A stretch of DNA of 64,000 bases from positions 62,001 through 126,000 of the forward strand of contig JAKFWA010000025.1 of the NCBI GenBank assembly GCA_021732995.1, read 5' to 3'. The DNA is from Planctomycetaceae bacterium (GTDB lineage: Bacteria > Planctomycetota > Planctomycetia > Planctomycetales > Planctomycetaceae). Within the stretch, counting starts at the first letter, position 1. Each line of letters starts with the position of its first letter. Positions 26,723 through 36,045 of this stretch are shown one piece after another. Made by a program: the position numbers and the translations under genes. The notes beneath the pieces were generated by a model. It ran no database searches. It was not told the origin of the DNA and worked only from the letters and a program-made list of their open reading frames with translations.

Positions 26723-28048
26723 CTAATCGTTGCGGAGCGAGACGCCCATCTCGGTCAGCCGCTGGCGGATCTCGTTCAGCGAGGTCACACCGAAGTTCCG
26801 CACGGAGAGCAGTTCTTCCGGGCTGCGATTCATCAATTCGCCAATGGTGACGATGCCCAGACGCGAAACGCACTTGCGCGAACGCACTGAGAGGTTGAGG
26901 TCGCTGACCGGGTTATCGAAGATCGCCTTCTGTTCGTCGCTGAGGTCTTCGCGGCGAAGTTGAGTCGGAATCGACTTCTTGTCGGCGATGTTCTGACCAA
27001 CGTGCAGGCCTTTGGCCTCCAGGATGATCTTCACTTCCTTGAGTGACGTTTCACCAAAGTTGCGGCTGGCCAGCAGCTCGGCTTCGGAGATCCGCGTGAG
27101 ATCACCAAGCGTGCGGATTTCCAGACGCTCAAGACAGTTGCGGCTGCGTGCCGACAGTTCAAAGTCCGAGATCGGGGTGTTGAGCATCTGATCGGCTTCA
27201 CGTTGTTCTCGCACGATTTCTTCGTCGAACACCATGTCGCCGGCCGCTTCAATGTCTTTCAGGTAAAGCAGCGCTCGTGGATTGGTCGGATCGCTTTCCA
27301 GCACGCGACGGAAGCAGAACGCCGCGCAGTCGTAACGCTCCATGTCTTCATACAGCAGGCCTAGATTCAGCAGGGCTGCGACAAAGAACGGCGGCTTCGA
27401 CAACGAACGCTCGTAGAGCTGAATCGCTTCTTCGTCGTTGCCATAAGTGGCGTTGAGGTTTGCCAGACGGAACAGGGCTCCCGAGTGCCGCGGGTCCATG
27501 TCGACAGCGCGTTCGAAGTATTCAATCGCGCCGAACGTGTCTCCTCGATCGGCCATAATGCAGCCCATCTGATAGGAGTATTCAGCACGTGAAACCGCGT
27601 TGCGCGAATGGGCACGCAGCAGCTTTTCCGCTTCGTCGATGCGCCCGGCAAGACGCAGCGCGCCTGCCTGAGCCAGCACCGATTCAATCGCGTCGAAGCC
27701 GCTCTTCTCGGCATCCTGAAACGCCGAAAGAGCATCTTCAAAACGCTCCTTCGCCTGCAGTGACTTGCCGCGATAGTAGTCAGCCCACCCGTTTTTCTTG
27801 ACTCGCTCCAGGTACTCCACGGACTCGCTGTGGCGAGCCAGAAAGTACGCAGCGATACCGACAGCAGCCAGATCCCGCTCACCGGGCTTGCCAGCTCCGT
27901 CCACCCGTTCCTGCAGTTGGTGGTAGACCTGCTTCACGTCGCGCGGGTTGTTGGAAACCGCGCGACGGAGTTCGGACACCTCCGCGCTGCCAAACGAGCT
28001 GCTTTCCATGAGCAATCGAGAAACGTCGACCGGAGAATCAAAGGCCAT
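26723..28048 (-). CDS. TPR protein with two RNA polymerase alpha-CTD-like modules
   Basis: The protein has 441 residues. About residues 60-285 are TPR-like helix pairs (SGALFRLANLNATYGNDEEA, YERSLSKPPFFVAALLNLGL). After a linker come two homologous modules of about 60 residues: ISDFELSARSRNCLERL ending SRNFGETSLKEVKIIL, and VSDLNLSVRSRKCVSRL ending VRNFGVTSLNEIRQRL. These match the helix-hairpin-helix C-terminal domain of RNA polymerase alpha, which binds DNA and activators. A role in transcription is likely but unproven. GGAGG lies eight bases before the ATG at 28048. rpsR lies upstream on the same strand. Confidence 0.85.
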   Translation of the reverse strand: MAFDSPVDVSRLLMESSSFGSAEVSELRRAVSNNPRDVKQVYHQLQERVDGAGKPGERDLAAVGIAAYFLARHSESVEYLERVKKNGWADYYRGKSLQAKERFEDALSAFQDAEKSGFDAIESVLAQAGALRLAGRIDEAEKLLRAHSRNAVSRAEYSYQMGCIMADRGDTFGAIEYFERAVDMDPRHSGALFRLANLNATYGNDEEAIQLYERSLSKPPFFVAALLNLGLLYEDMERYDCAAFCFRRVLESDPTNPRALLYLKDIEAAGDMVFDEEIVREQREADQMLNTPISDFELSARSRNCLERLEIRTLGDLTRISEAELLASRNFGETSLKEVKIILEAKGLHVGQNIADKKSIPTQLRREDLSDEQKAIFDNPVSDLNLSVRSRKCVSRLGIVTIGELMNRSPEELLSVRNFGVTSLNEIRQRLTEMGVSLRND

Positions 28049-28270
28049 GCAGACGACCTCCAAAGCTGACCCCACCATTGCATGCCAGAAAAAACCAGCC
28101 GGGATATCAAAGGGGACACCCCGGCCAGGCACCAATCAGAGGTCAGCAAGACAAACAATATCGCAGCACAAACTGTAAACAGCGGTCAGGTGCTCTCGGC
28201 ACAAGGCGAGCACCATCAAGCTGACTGCGTGCGAGAAAAACAGCCGCCAGACATCAGACGAGAGTGAGGA

Positions 28271-28555
28271 TCACTCTTCGGGGATGTAGGGCAACAGGGC
28301 AATGAAACGAGCCCGGATCACGGCGAGGCGAACTGCACGGTGCCACTTGGCGCTGGTGCCGGTGCGACGACGGGGCAGAATGCGGGCGTTGCGGTCAATC
28401 AAGGTCCGCAGGGTCTTCAGGTCTTTGTAGTCGATATATACGGGACGCGGGGACTTCTTTGGTCCTTCCGGGCAGAAGCGGCAGGTCAGCTTCTTCTTCA
28501 GGCGAGCCTTCTTCTTGCGGCGTTTCTTGAGTTCCTGAGGCGTGAGTCGAGTCAT
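28271..28555 (-). CDS. rpsR: 30S ribosomal protein S18
   Basis: The protein has 94 residues. S18 sits on the small-subunit platform beside S6. The typical segments are [38 protein letters not shown] and [10 protein letters not shown]. It keeps a CRFCPEG pair, part of the zinc-type form, and carries a Lys-rich N-terminal extension ([13 protein letters not shown]). The usual neighbours rpsF and ssb are not present; the TPR/alpha-CTD gene lies 220 bases downstream. Confidence 0.95.
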   Translation of the reverse strand: MTRLTPQELKKRRKKKARLKKKLTCRFCPEGPKKSPRPVYIDYKDLKTLRTLIDRNARILPRRRTGTSAKWHRAVRLAVIRARFIALLPYIPEE

Positions 28556-28973
28556 CTTGGTACCTTCTGTCGAATAAAATGTTCGATTCGATGGAACACT
28601 GTTCGGCCGCTCAAGCTTTTGAGCGTTAACAGATGTCAGACGATCCGGACAGATGCGGTCGCCTGCGAATCTTGCGGGGGCTAACGGCCGCCCGGCGAAG
28701 AACCCGCATTATGGAACGGGCAGAAATTCCATGCAACTGAGCCGTTCTTCGGCCGTCCGTGCGGGTTTCCGCCGTTGTTTTCACGCAACATGCAGCCGCA
28801 GTCGCGTGGTGCTGCGGCAACATCCCGCCGCCCGGCTGTACGGGGCGTAAACTTCGGCGAACGCTACGTTTTTCGAGGGCTTACGGCGCGGCGCGGCGTA
28901 TCGTACGAGTTGGTTTACGGGCTGGCATCGCATTTGAAACAGATCGGCTTCCAGTTGTTTCATCTCTTGTTCG
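28556..28973. other. Intergenic region between divergent genes, no gene seen
   Basis: This 418-base stretch should hold the promoters of rpsR and of the AAA+ regulator. Open frames here have no ribosome site and no recognisable content. Confidence 0.45.
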
Positions 28974-30419
28974 ATGCCGGGACGCAACATGCCGAAGCCG
29001 TTAATCGCTCTGATGAGTCAGCGCGGAAACTGGACGAATCAGATTTCCGTGGGTTGCCCGAACTATGAAATCGTCACCTTCAACAGTCTGGACGATCTCC
29101 TACGCGGCACTCAGCAGTGCACACCTGCTGCGACGATCACAGACCTCCGAGGCCCGCTGGTGGGCGGTGGTCACGTGCAGGAGTCTCAACTCGGCCGCTT
29201 GCGGGATCGGTTGGGCACAGCACCCATCGCGTTGCTGACGGACGATTCGTGCCCTGAGCCTCTGGAACGTCGCGCCCTCTACAGCGGTATCCTGCACCTG
29301 ACCGGCGAGGTGACCGTTGAGAGTGTCCTTCAATGGCTGGAAGGAAATGTTCCGGCCGACACTGCTGAACCCGAGAAGGCGGAACCGCAATTCGTCACGC
29401 TTGAGGACGCTCATGCGGAACCGGGCGCCGTGATGGCTGGAATCTCGCGGCGTTTCGAGACCTACACCCCACAAATCAAACGTATGCTGGAGGACTTGGC
29501 GATTGCCGCTGAAAAGGATGTCACGCTGCTACTCATCGGTGAAACGGGTTCGGGCAAGACATTCTTGTCGAACCTGATCCACGAAGTTTCACCGCGGCGC
29601 GACCAGCCGTTCATCACGGTGGCCTGCGGTGCGTTGCCGGGCGACTTGATCGAAAGCGAACTCTTCGGACACGTGAAGGGCTCGTTCACGAGTGCTCACG
29701 CCGACAAAGACGGCAAGTTCATCGCGGCAGGTAAGGGAACGATCCTGCTCGACGAAATTGACGTCCTCAGTCCCGAGCAGCAGGTCAAACTGTTGCGAGT
29801 GATTGAAACCGGCCAATTCGAGCAAGTGGGTTCAAACCGCACACTGACGTCGCAAGCCCGGCTGGTCGTGGCCAGCAACCTGGCTTTGGAACCTCTAGTA
29901 AAACAGGGCAAGTTCCGACCTGACTTGTACTATCGGTTGAGCATGTTGAAGTTCGATCTGCCGCCGTTGCGACAGCGGAAGCCGGACATCAAGCCGCTGG
30001 CCCGTCGGTTCATTCAGGCCAAGGCCAAGAAGCACAATATGTCGATCGTGCGGATCGAGCAGGAGTTCTTTGACGCCTTGTTCGCTTACCCGTGGCCGGG
30101 CAATGTCCGCGAGTTGGAGTATGCCATCGAGAAGTCGGTGATCTACTGCCGTGACGGCGTGCTGCGAGCCACTCATCTGGCTCCGCACATCGTCGCGGGA
30201 GTTGCCGGGCCGACGAATGATCCCAGTGTGCAACTGGAGTCCTCGAAGGCGACTCAGGTGAAAGGTACCGCGTTGGAACATCAGGTTGCGGCGACCGAGA
30301 AGGACGTCATCGAGCATGCTCTGCTACGCAACAACTTTAACCGTACGAAGACGGCGAAGGAGTTGGGAGTCAGTCGAGTCACGCTCTACAATAAGATGAA
30401 GCGTTACGGCATCGATTAG
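28974..30419 (+). CDS. Sigma-54-type AAA+ transcriptional regulator with divergent GAFTGA loop
   Basis: The protein has 481 residues. The N-terminal 120 residues look like a receiver fold without the usual phosphoacceptor pattern. The AAA+ core shows Walker A GETGSGKT, Walker B GTILLDEID and the sensor/arginine region YRLSMLKFDLPPLRQRKPDI. The C-terminus is a Fis-type helix-turn-helix (FNRTKTAKELGVSRVTLYNK). The loop that contacts sigma-54 normally reads GAFTGA but is GSFTSA here, which may weaken or change that contact. The start is uncertain: ATG at 28974 or 28989, neither with a strong ribosome site. Confidence 0.85.
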   Translation: MPGRNMPKPLIALMSQRGNWTNQISVGCPNYEIVTFNSLDDLLRGTQQCTPAATITDLRGPLVGGGHVQESQLGRLRDRLGTAPIALLTDDSCPEPLERRALYSGILHLTGEVTVESVLQWLEGNVPADTAEPEKAEPQFVTLEDAHAEPGAVMAGISRRFETYTPQIKRMLEDLAIAAEKDVTLLLIGETGSGKTFLSNLIHEVSPRRDQPFITVACGALPGDLIESELFGHVKGSFTSAHADKDGKFIAAGKGTILLDEIDVLSPEQQVKLLRVIETGQFEQVGSNRTLTSQARLVVASNLALEPLVKQGKFRPDLYYRLSMLKFDLPPLRQRKPDIKPLARRFIQAKAKKHNMSIVRIEQEFFDALFAYPWPGNVRELEYAIEKSVIYCRDGVLRATHLAPHIVAGVAGPTNDPSVQLESSKATQVKGTALEHQVAATEKDVIEHALLRNNFNRTKTAKELGVSRVTLYNKMKRYGID

Positions 30420-30516
30420 GCGCGTGGCGGACTCGTCTCGCGTCCGTCCGTTGTCCGAGTCGCCTCAGCGTGCGTCATCGGCAGTCTCATTGACCGAGTG
30501 ACGCTCGCTATTCAGA

Positions 30517-30554
30517 ACACTCGCCCGCAACAATGCGGGCGAGTGTTTGTTTTT
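30517..30554 (+). terminator. Rho-independent terminator
   Basis: A 13-base stem (ACACTCGCCCGCA and complement, arms 30517-30529 and 30534-30546) is followed by TTGTTTTT. It ends the AAA+ regulator transcript. Confidence 0.85.
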
Positions 30555-30580
30555 ACCTGTAGACAACTTGAGTGTTGGTC

Positions 30581-31033
30581 ATGAACTCACCGCGTCATTG
30601 GATCATTCTCGGGGCGATTCTGGCCTCGATCAGCGTTGTGCTGGGAGCGTTTGGGGCTCACGGACTTGAATCGACCTTGGCCGCGAAATACGCGAACGAA
30701 ACGCGCGACATCGCCGGGTTCACCGTGCCGGCCAGTTACAAGTACGTGCAGGACTGGATCACCGCCTCGCGTTATCAGATGTATCACGCGATCGGGCTGA
30801 TCCTGTTGGGCATCCTCAGCACCAACCCGGCGACGCGCAGCCAGAAGATCGCGGCATGGTCCTTTGTGCTGGGCATCCTGTTCTTCTGCGGTAGCCTGTA
30901 TGTGCTGGTGCTGACCGGCATACGCTGGCTGGGCGCGATCGCTCCGATTGGCGGGACACTGATGATCGTTGCCTGGATCGCGTTTGCCTTCGGTGCCGCT
31001 CGCTCGCGCGAGTTCACAGCAGGCGCGAACTAG
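30581..31033 (+). CDS. DUF423 family small membrane protein
   Basis: The protein has 150 residues with four predicted membrane segments. The N-terminal signature ISVVLGAFGAHGLES and the later MYHAIGLILLG stretch are those of the DUF423 family, whose function is unknown. It differs from typical members of about 120-130 residues by an insertion (about residues 35-52) between the first two segments. It lies 37 bases upstream of the riboflavin synthase gene in the same direction. Confidence 0.88.
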   Translation: MNSPRHWIILGAILASISVVLGAFGAHGLESTLAAKYANETRDIAGFTVPASYKYVQDWITASRYQMYHAIGLILLGILSTNPATRSQKIAAWSFVLGILFFCGSLYVLVLTGIRWLGAIAPIGGTLMIVAWIAFAFGAARSREFTAGAN

Positions 31034-31070
31034 ATCAGTCCTTCTCTCGAAGGCAGAGGATATCGGCAGC

Positions 31071-31676
31071 ATGTTCACAGGATTGGTTGAAGGTCAGGGT
31101 TTCGTGCGTCGGCTGGAGCCACAAGGCGATGCACTGCGGCTGGATATCGAAACGCCCGACGACTTCACCGGGCTGGCAATTGGCGACAGCGTGGCCATCA
31201 ACGGCTGCTGCCTGACCGTGATTGAATTGGCCGGACCGATCGCAGCGTTTCAGGCGGGAACGGAAACGCTCTCCAAGACCAACCTGGGACGCATTCAAGT
31301 CGGAGATCGAGTTAACCTCGAACGCTCTTTGCGCGCCGATGGACGCCTCGGCGGTCACATTGTGCAAGGGCACGTGGACGGAGTTGGCGAGGTCGCCGAA
31401 ATCAACCGCGATGGCGAATGGGTCACCATGTGGTTCCGACTGCCGCCTCAGCTCGCGAAGTTTCTGGTTCCGAAAGGATCAGTCGCCGTTGACGGCATCA
31501 GCCTCACCGTCGTGAACGCCGACCCTGACAAGTTCAGCGTCGCGTTGATTCCCCACACTCTAGAAGTCACCACTCTCGGAACGCGCGCCGTCGGCGATGT
31601 GGTGAATCTCGAAACGGACATCCTCGGTAAGTACGTCGAACGCCTGCTCTCCGCACGATTCGGTGATAGTCGCTGA
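31071..31676 (+). CDS. ribE: Riboflavin synthase, alpha subunit
   Basis: The protein has 201 residues and makes riboflavin from two molecules of 6,7-dimethyl-8-ribityllumazine. It has two homologous lumazine-binding barrels: FTGLVEGQGFVRRLE with GDSVAINGCCLTV, then GRLGGHIVQGHVDGVGEV with GSVAVDGISLTVVN. The GGHxVxGHVDG motif and the C-terminal NLETDILGKYVERLL are diagnostic. I used the ATG at 31071, where the homology begins. Other rib genes are not in the window. Confidence 0.96.
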   Translation: MFTGLVEGQGFVRRLEPQGDALRLDIETPDDFTGLAIGDSVAINGCCLTVIELAGPIAAFQAGTETLSKTNLGRIQVGDRVNLERSLRADGRLGGHIVQGHVDGVGEVAEINRDGEWVTMWFRLPPQLAKFLVPKGSVAVDGISLTVVNADPDKFSVALIPHTLEVTTLGTRAVGDVVNLETDILGKYVERLLSARFGDSR

Positions 31677-31684
31677 CGCAGTGT

Positions 31685-32317
31685 TCAAGACGAACTCGAA
31701 TGCGAGTGCGCGCTGCCGCCGAATCCGCCGCGGCTGGAACTGGAAAAGTGCGACGTCGAGCTATGGCTCGATGAAGTATGGCTGGGCGTTGAATGGCTTG
31801 TGACGTGCGACGACGTACTCGGCGAGTGCGCGTGCTGAGTCGACGAACTCGTGTGTGGTGTCGTATGCGGCGCAGTCGTGTGCGCGGGCGCCGAAGTGGT
31901 GTGACTTGATCCGGACATCAGCCCGGATCGCGACAATCGACCGGCGGCAAAAGGGATCAGTGGCGACAACGGCGAGTAGCCTCCGGTGTGATGGTGCGTT
32001 ATGTGCGAATGGTGCGTCGTCGAATGTGTGCCATCGACGTGCTCGCTGTTCACAATCACCTCGCACGGCTGCTTCTCTGGGTTCGCCGGATCGGGCTGCG
32101 AACAGTCCACGGCTGTGACTGGGCGATTCGACGCGACTCCCGCACCCGGAACGGTGTTTGAGCGAGGAAACGGAGCTACGTGTCCCGGAGCGGGCGCGCT
32201 CTCCTGACAGCCGGTCAACAGCGTGGATGAGATTAACACGAGTTGCACTGAACGGCTCAGCCGCGAAGTTCGTTCGCTGGAGCCTTCAGCCTGTTCGCTG
32301 ACATGACGAGTCGTCAT
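31685..32317 (-). CDS. Ser/His/Thr-rich predicted lipoprotein
   Basis: The protein has 210 residues. The N-terminus carries a lipobox (ISSTLLTGC), so it is probably a lipid-anchored outer or inner membrane protein. From about residue 95 the sequence is a low-complexity run of Ser, His and Thr (HTTSAPAHTTAPHTT and similar), ending GGFGGSAHSHSSSS; such His-rich tails can bind metal ions. It follows the DUF350 gene by 42 bases on the same strand and may work with it. The ATG at 32317 is used; a TTG five codons upstream is less likely. Confidence 0.7.
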   Translation of the reverse strand: MTTRHVSEQAEGSSERTSRLSRSVQLVLISSTLLTGCQESAPAPGHVAPFPRSNTVPGAGVASNRPVTAVDCSQPDPANPEKQPCEVIVNSEHVDGTHSTTHHSHITHHHTGGYSPLSPLIPFAAGRLSRSGLMSGSSHTTSAPAHTTAPHTTPHTSSSTQHAHSPSTSSHVTSHSTPSHTSSSHSSTSHFSSSSRGGFGGSAHSHSSSS

Positions 32318-32359
32318 GGCGTGCCTCTGCAAAAAGGTGCGGGCGCTACTTGCCTCGCA

Positions 32360-32578
32360 CTAACCGTGAACAACCAATCCAGCGACGTAGGCAATGCCCA
32401 GCAGCAACGCGGCCACGACAATGGCCACAGCGGTATTGCCTTTGTTGAGCTGCTCCTGAACGTCGATCTTGCTGGTGACGAAATCAAAGGCGAAGTAGCC
32501 GATCAGCATCAGCACGATGCCGACCAGGCCGTAGCTCATCGAATTCACGATACCTGTCAGCAAGACGGTCATGTCCAC
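32360..32578 (-). CDS. DUF350 family small membrane protein
   Basis: The protein has 72 residues with two membrane segments around a conserved loop: YGLVGIVLMLIGYFAFDF, then QEQLNKGNTAVAIVVAALLL. This matches one DUF350 module; many family members have two. The function of DUF350 is not firmly known. GTG at 32578 has AGGGA six bases upstream; an ATG two codons later is also possible. It is the first gene of a likely pair with the Ser/His-rich lipoprotein. Confidence 0.82.
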   Translation of the reverse strand: MDMTVLLTGIVNSMSYGLVGIVLMLIGYFAFDFVTSKIDVQEQLNKGNTAVAIVVAALLLGIAYVAGLVVHG

Positions 32579-32765
32579 AACTGGTCCCTTTCAGTTCAGC
32601 TCAATGCAGCGATTGACAGCAACGAACTATCAAAATGCGGCGACCGCTGCTGAGCTGCATTTCCGCAGGATGCTCAACAACGGCCGTCAGTGAATGCTGG
32701 ACGCGGCCACTCTCAACGCAGGAATCAGGCGAGCGGTTCAATCCCGATTTCAAAATTCTTGATGC

Positions 32766-35246
32766 TCATTTCGCCGGTAAGTTCGGCACATATCCTCGCA
32801 GAATCGCAACTCTATCCGGCGGAGTCAGTCCTTTGGCTTCCGCAGATTCACGCACGGTCGCGCCTTTGCCGGCGCGGGTGGCCTGTGTCGCCATCAACTG
32901 CAGAACGGTACCGCGGAAGATCGGATCATCAACGGCCTTGGCGAAAGCAAACGCTTCCGGCCACTTGCCCTGAGCGACCAGTCGCGACACCAGTTGCAGC
33001 GACGCGTCCTGCTGCCAGGGCGTGTCGCCCGTACTCTTGCCGAAGTTGAGGTACGCCTTCAGTGCCTGAGCCGCCTTGGCGGGCTCAGTTGCTAAAAGGC
33101 GTTCGGCTTCCAGTTTGTAGAACGTCCGGTGAGCACGGTTGACATTGAGTTTCTCGACGGTGACGGCCTGTTCAACGGCGTTGACTTTGTCCGACTGCCC
33201 CGCAGCCTTGTAATAACTGTGCACGACGGACGGCATCGACGTATCGAACCACGGCTCTCGTCCGGCGACTTCTCCAAAGGTCACGCGGCCGCTGATCTCG
33301 GTCCACACCGCGTCCACCAGCCCCCAACCGCACGCCGCTTCGAGCAGTCTGGCTTCCAGATCCATTCGCAGCGATGCGCTCTCCGCGAGGGCGGCTGCGT
33401 TCTTGCGGTACTGACGAAACGCGGCATCGGCATCAGGGCCGGATTTCAGCTTCAAAACCGTCTTCAGATCGTTCTGAATGGCCGTGTCACCAAGTTGCTT
33501 AATGAGGTTCGCTGGTTGTTCGGCCAGTGCGGGACTTGGCGCACTGGCGCGGGCGAGATCCAGCGACTTCGACAGCGTCTTCCACGCTTCTGCACTCTGG
33601 CCCATCGCCGCCTGGGCGTGGGCCACTTCAGAACTGGCAATAGCGTCGCTGCCGAGCTGCGACACATCCGCCAGGCTCAAGTTGTAGATGCCTTTCATAT
33701 CGGGCACGGTCGGCGGCGGCGGAATGGTGATCGCCGCATGAGCTTCGACGGCTTGTGCCAGCTCCGTTTTGGCCAGATCCGCCTTGCCCTGCACATGATG
33801 CAGATGAGCCAGTCGCGCCAGCACGTTCGCTTTGCGGACAGGCGATAGTCCGGCGACTTCCTTTTGCACCGCTGCGAGATCGTCACCCTTCCATGCCAGA
33901 GCTTCCGCCCAAGCACCGATACAGTCCGCAACCGCTTCAGGAGTCGGGGCAGAGCGAGCCCATGCCAGAGCCTTCTCCGCGTGGCCGCTGGTGGTCAACA
34001 GGAACGCCACTGAGGCCCAGGGTGCATGCTGAATTTGCATGGGTCGCAGTTTGGCCAACTGCTCGTAATTGGAACCGCGGAGCAGATCGGTTCGCACCAG
34101 GGTCTCAACCTCTTGCTCGGCCTCCTCCGAGTTGCCGCGATTGGCGACCAGCGATTTCGCTTCCTCGACGCGATCAAGAATAACCAGCAAGGCGGACAGA
34201 CGAATGGCGGCTTCCAGAGGCATCGTTCCCTGAGTCGGCGATTGCTTCATCAGCTCCAGAGCGGCATCGGCAGACGCCTTCGCCTCCGCCGTGCGTCCCG
34301 CCTGAATGTGTACCCAGCCCGCGAAAGTAGTGGGGAGCAGACCGAAATACCGTCGCTCCGACGACAGCTTCTCAATCTGGTCGAGGTGTTCTTTGATGGC
34401 CGAAGTTTGACCGCTGACGGCGAAGGCCTCGGCAACCAGACGTCGACAATACGGCTTCTGAGTGTCAGCTTCGGGATCCAGCGTGAACTCGATCATCCGT
34501 TTGAAGCCGTCGGCCCGCAGTTGGTCGGGTGTAAGCTGCACCGCCTTGGGAGCCGCAACTGAGTTTGTCGAAGTGGCTGGATCCTGCGTCACGTTCGTGT
34601 TGACGGAGCCATCCCCGCTGTTGTTCGACGCAATGACAGGCGGTGCAACCGGCCTGGACAAATCCTCGGCCAGCTTGCTGGACTGAGAACTGTTCATCAT
34701 CGCCAAACCCAGAATAGCGCCGCCGACAACAACAACGCCGCCGCCGATATACACCACTGGAGGAATCGGCTTCCGCGCGGTTTTCATCGCTGGCACTTCA
34801 GCGCTCCGGCCTGTAGCGGGGGCTCCGGCAGGTTTGTCGTCAGTTTGCGGGGCTTCTGGATCCTGAGCCGTGAACAGAGGCATCAGGCACTTTTCGTTGG
34901 CGCAGCGAACCTCTTTGCCGATGACGTCCTTGCTCCAGAAGCCGGGTGTTTCGCACATCGGGCAGAGCACTCGGAACAGCTTACCCTTGCCCGGTTTGGC
35001 CAACAGTTGAATAGCCTTGCGCGAAGACATCGTGTTGGCGACGCCGAACGGATCATCCGCGTCGTCGGCTTTAGCGGCCTTCTTGGGTTCGGCAGCCTTC
35101 TTGGCCGGTGCAGCAGCTTTAGGGGCTGAGGGAGATGGCTTGGCTCCGGGCTTGCCCTTCATCGACGCGCCGCAGAATGGGCATTCGGTCGCATCATCAT
35201 CCAGAACGGATTGACCACACGAAGGGCAGGCAGGCAGCAACGACAT
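32766..35246 (-). CDS. Zinc-ribbon, membrane-anchored TPR-like protein
   Basis: The protein has 826 residues. It has a zinc ribbon at the start (CPSCGQS, then CPFCGAS), an Ala/Lys/Pro-rich linker, and a second zinc-binding module (CPMCETPGFWSKD, then CANEKC). A membrane segment follows at about residues 168-185 (VVYIGGGVVVVGGAILGLAM). The remaining about 600 residues are Ala-rich helical repeats of TPR/SEL1 character, presumably on the far side of the membrane. This layout is a planctomycete theme; function is unknown. It may be a scaffold. Confidence 0.75.
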   Translation of the reverse strand: MSLLPACPSCGQSVLDDDATECPFCGASMKGKPGAKPSPSAPKAAAPAKKAAEPKKAAKADDADDPFGVANTMSSRKAIQLLAKPGKGKLFRVLCPMCETPGFWSKDVIGKEVRCANEKCLMPLFTAQDPEAPQTDDKPAGAPATGRSAEVPAMKTARKPIPPVVYIGGGVVVVGGAILGLAMMNSSQSSKLAEDLSRPVAPPVIASNNSGDGSVNTNVTQDPATSTNSVAAPKAVQLTPDQLRADGFKRMIEFTLDPEADTQKPYCRRLVAEAFAVSGQTSAIKEHLDQIEKLSSERRYFGLLPTTFAGWVHIQAGRTAEAKASADAALELMKQSPTQGTMPLEAAIRLSALLVILDRVEEAKSLVANRGNSEEAEQEVETLVRTDLLRGSNYEQLAKLRPMQIQHAPWASVAFLLTTSGHAEKALAWARSAPTPEAVADCIGAWAEALAWKGDDLAAVQKEVAGLSPVRKANVLARLAHLHHVQGKADLAKTELAQAVEAHAAITIPPPPTVPDMKGIYNLSLADVSQLGSDAIASSEVAHAQAAMGQSAEAWKTLSKSLDLARASAPSPALAEQPANLIKQLGDTAIQNDLKTVLKLKSGPDADAAFRQYRKNAAALAESASLRMDLEARLLEAACGWGLVDAVWTEISGRVTFGEVAGREPWFDTSMPSVVHSYYKAAGQSDKVNAVEQAVTVEKLNVNRAHRTFYKLEAERLLATEPAKAAQALKAYLNFGKSTGDTPWQQDASLQLVSRLVAQGKWPEAFAFAKAVDDPIFRGTVLQLMATQATRAGKGATVRESAEAKGLTPPDRVAILRGYVPNLPAK

Positions 35247-35436
35247 AACGTCCTCTGATGGGATTGAGCGGAAAGTTCAAGCCGCAGATGGGTGCGAGTC
35301 GACTTCAGCAGTGAATACTGGACTGTTTACAGGTTAATGTGCAACGTCCGCGTTGAGCACTGAATTCGCTGCTTGTTCGCGTTTCTTCCAGTCCGTAAGC
35401 TGAATTGACTCACCCGAACCTGTCGAAAATGTCCGT

Positions 35437-36042
35437 ATGAACCGGCTCATCCATCCCCTGCGAAAAATGGTCCTCTGCGTGGCGGCCCTGTGCTGTGTCA
35501 CGTCTGGCAGCCACTATTCCGCAGGCGCGGGTGAACAGCGAATGCCCCTGGAGTCCGGACCCGCCGCCGGGGCGACGGTGCATCAGTTCTTCGTCCGGGC
35601 CGTCACTGGTCCGCATCGCAACCGTTCCATCTGCTACGTCTGCCGTTACGGCGATCGCCCGGTGGTGATGGTTTTTCTGCAGGGCGTGGATCCGAATGTC
35701 GCCAAGCTGCTGAAGGTCATCGACCAGGCGGCGGATGCGGGGCGAGCCGAGGGAATTCGCAGTTTCGGCGTGCTGGTCAGCGATGATTCCGGCAAGGTGG
35801 TTTCGACGCTGCAGACGATGGCCTTCGACGAGAAAATCGAACTCCCGCTGACTGCCGCAACAACGGCGATTGCCGGACCATCCTGTCACAACCTGCACCC
35901 TGATGCGACGACGACCATCGTGCTCTATCGCAACCAGAAGGTGGTTTCGACGAGCGCCTTTCGTCGGGGCGAACTGACTGACGCTGCCATTGAGACGGTA
36001 GAAGGCCGCTTACGCCAGTTCGCGTCGCCAGAGCGGGACTAG
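35437..36042 (+). CDS. Exported thioredoxin-fold-like protein with CxxC
   Basis: The protein has 201 residues. The N-terminus (VLCVAALCCVTSGSHYSAGA) looks like a signal peptide. After it, SICYVCRYGDRPVVMVFLQG resembles the beta-alpha-beta start of a thioredoxin fold with a CYVC pair, and the later TTTIVLYRNQKVV strand fits the same fold. It would act in the periplasm as a thiol or redox protein if active, although the Cys spacing sits one strand earlier than in classic thioredoxins. The MoaD-like gene begins three bases after its stop, so the two are probably co-translated. Confidence 0.65.
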   Translation: MNRLIHPLRKMVLCVAALCCVTSGSHYSAGAGEQRMPLESGPAAGATVHQFFVRAVTGPHRNRSICYVCRYGDRPVVMVFLQGVDPNVAKLLKVIDQAADAGRAEGIRSFGVLVSDDSGKVVSTLQTMAFDEKIELPLTAATTAIAGPSCHNLHPDATTTIVLYRNQKVVSTSAFRRGELTDAAIETVEGRLRQFASPERD

Positions 36043-36045
36043 ATC

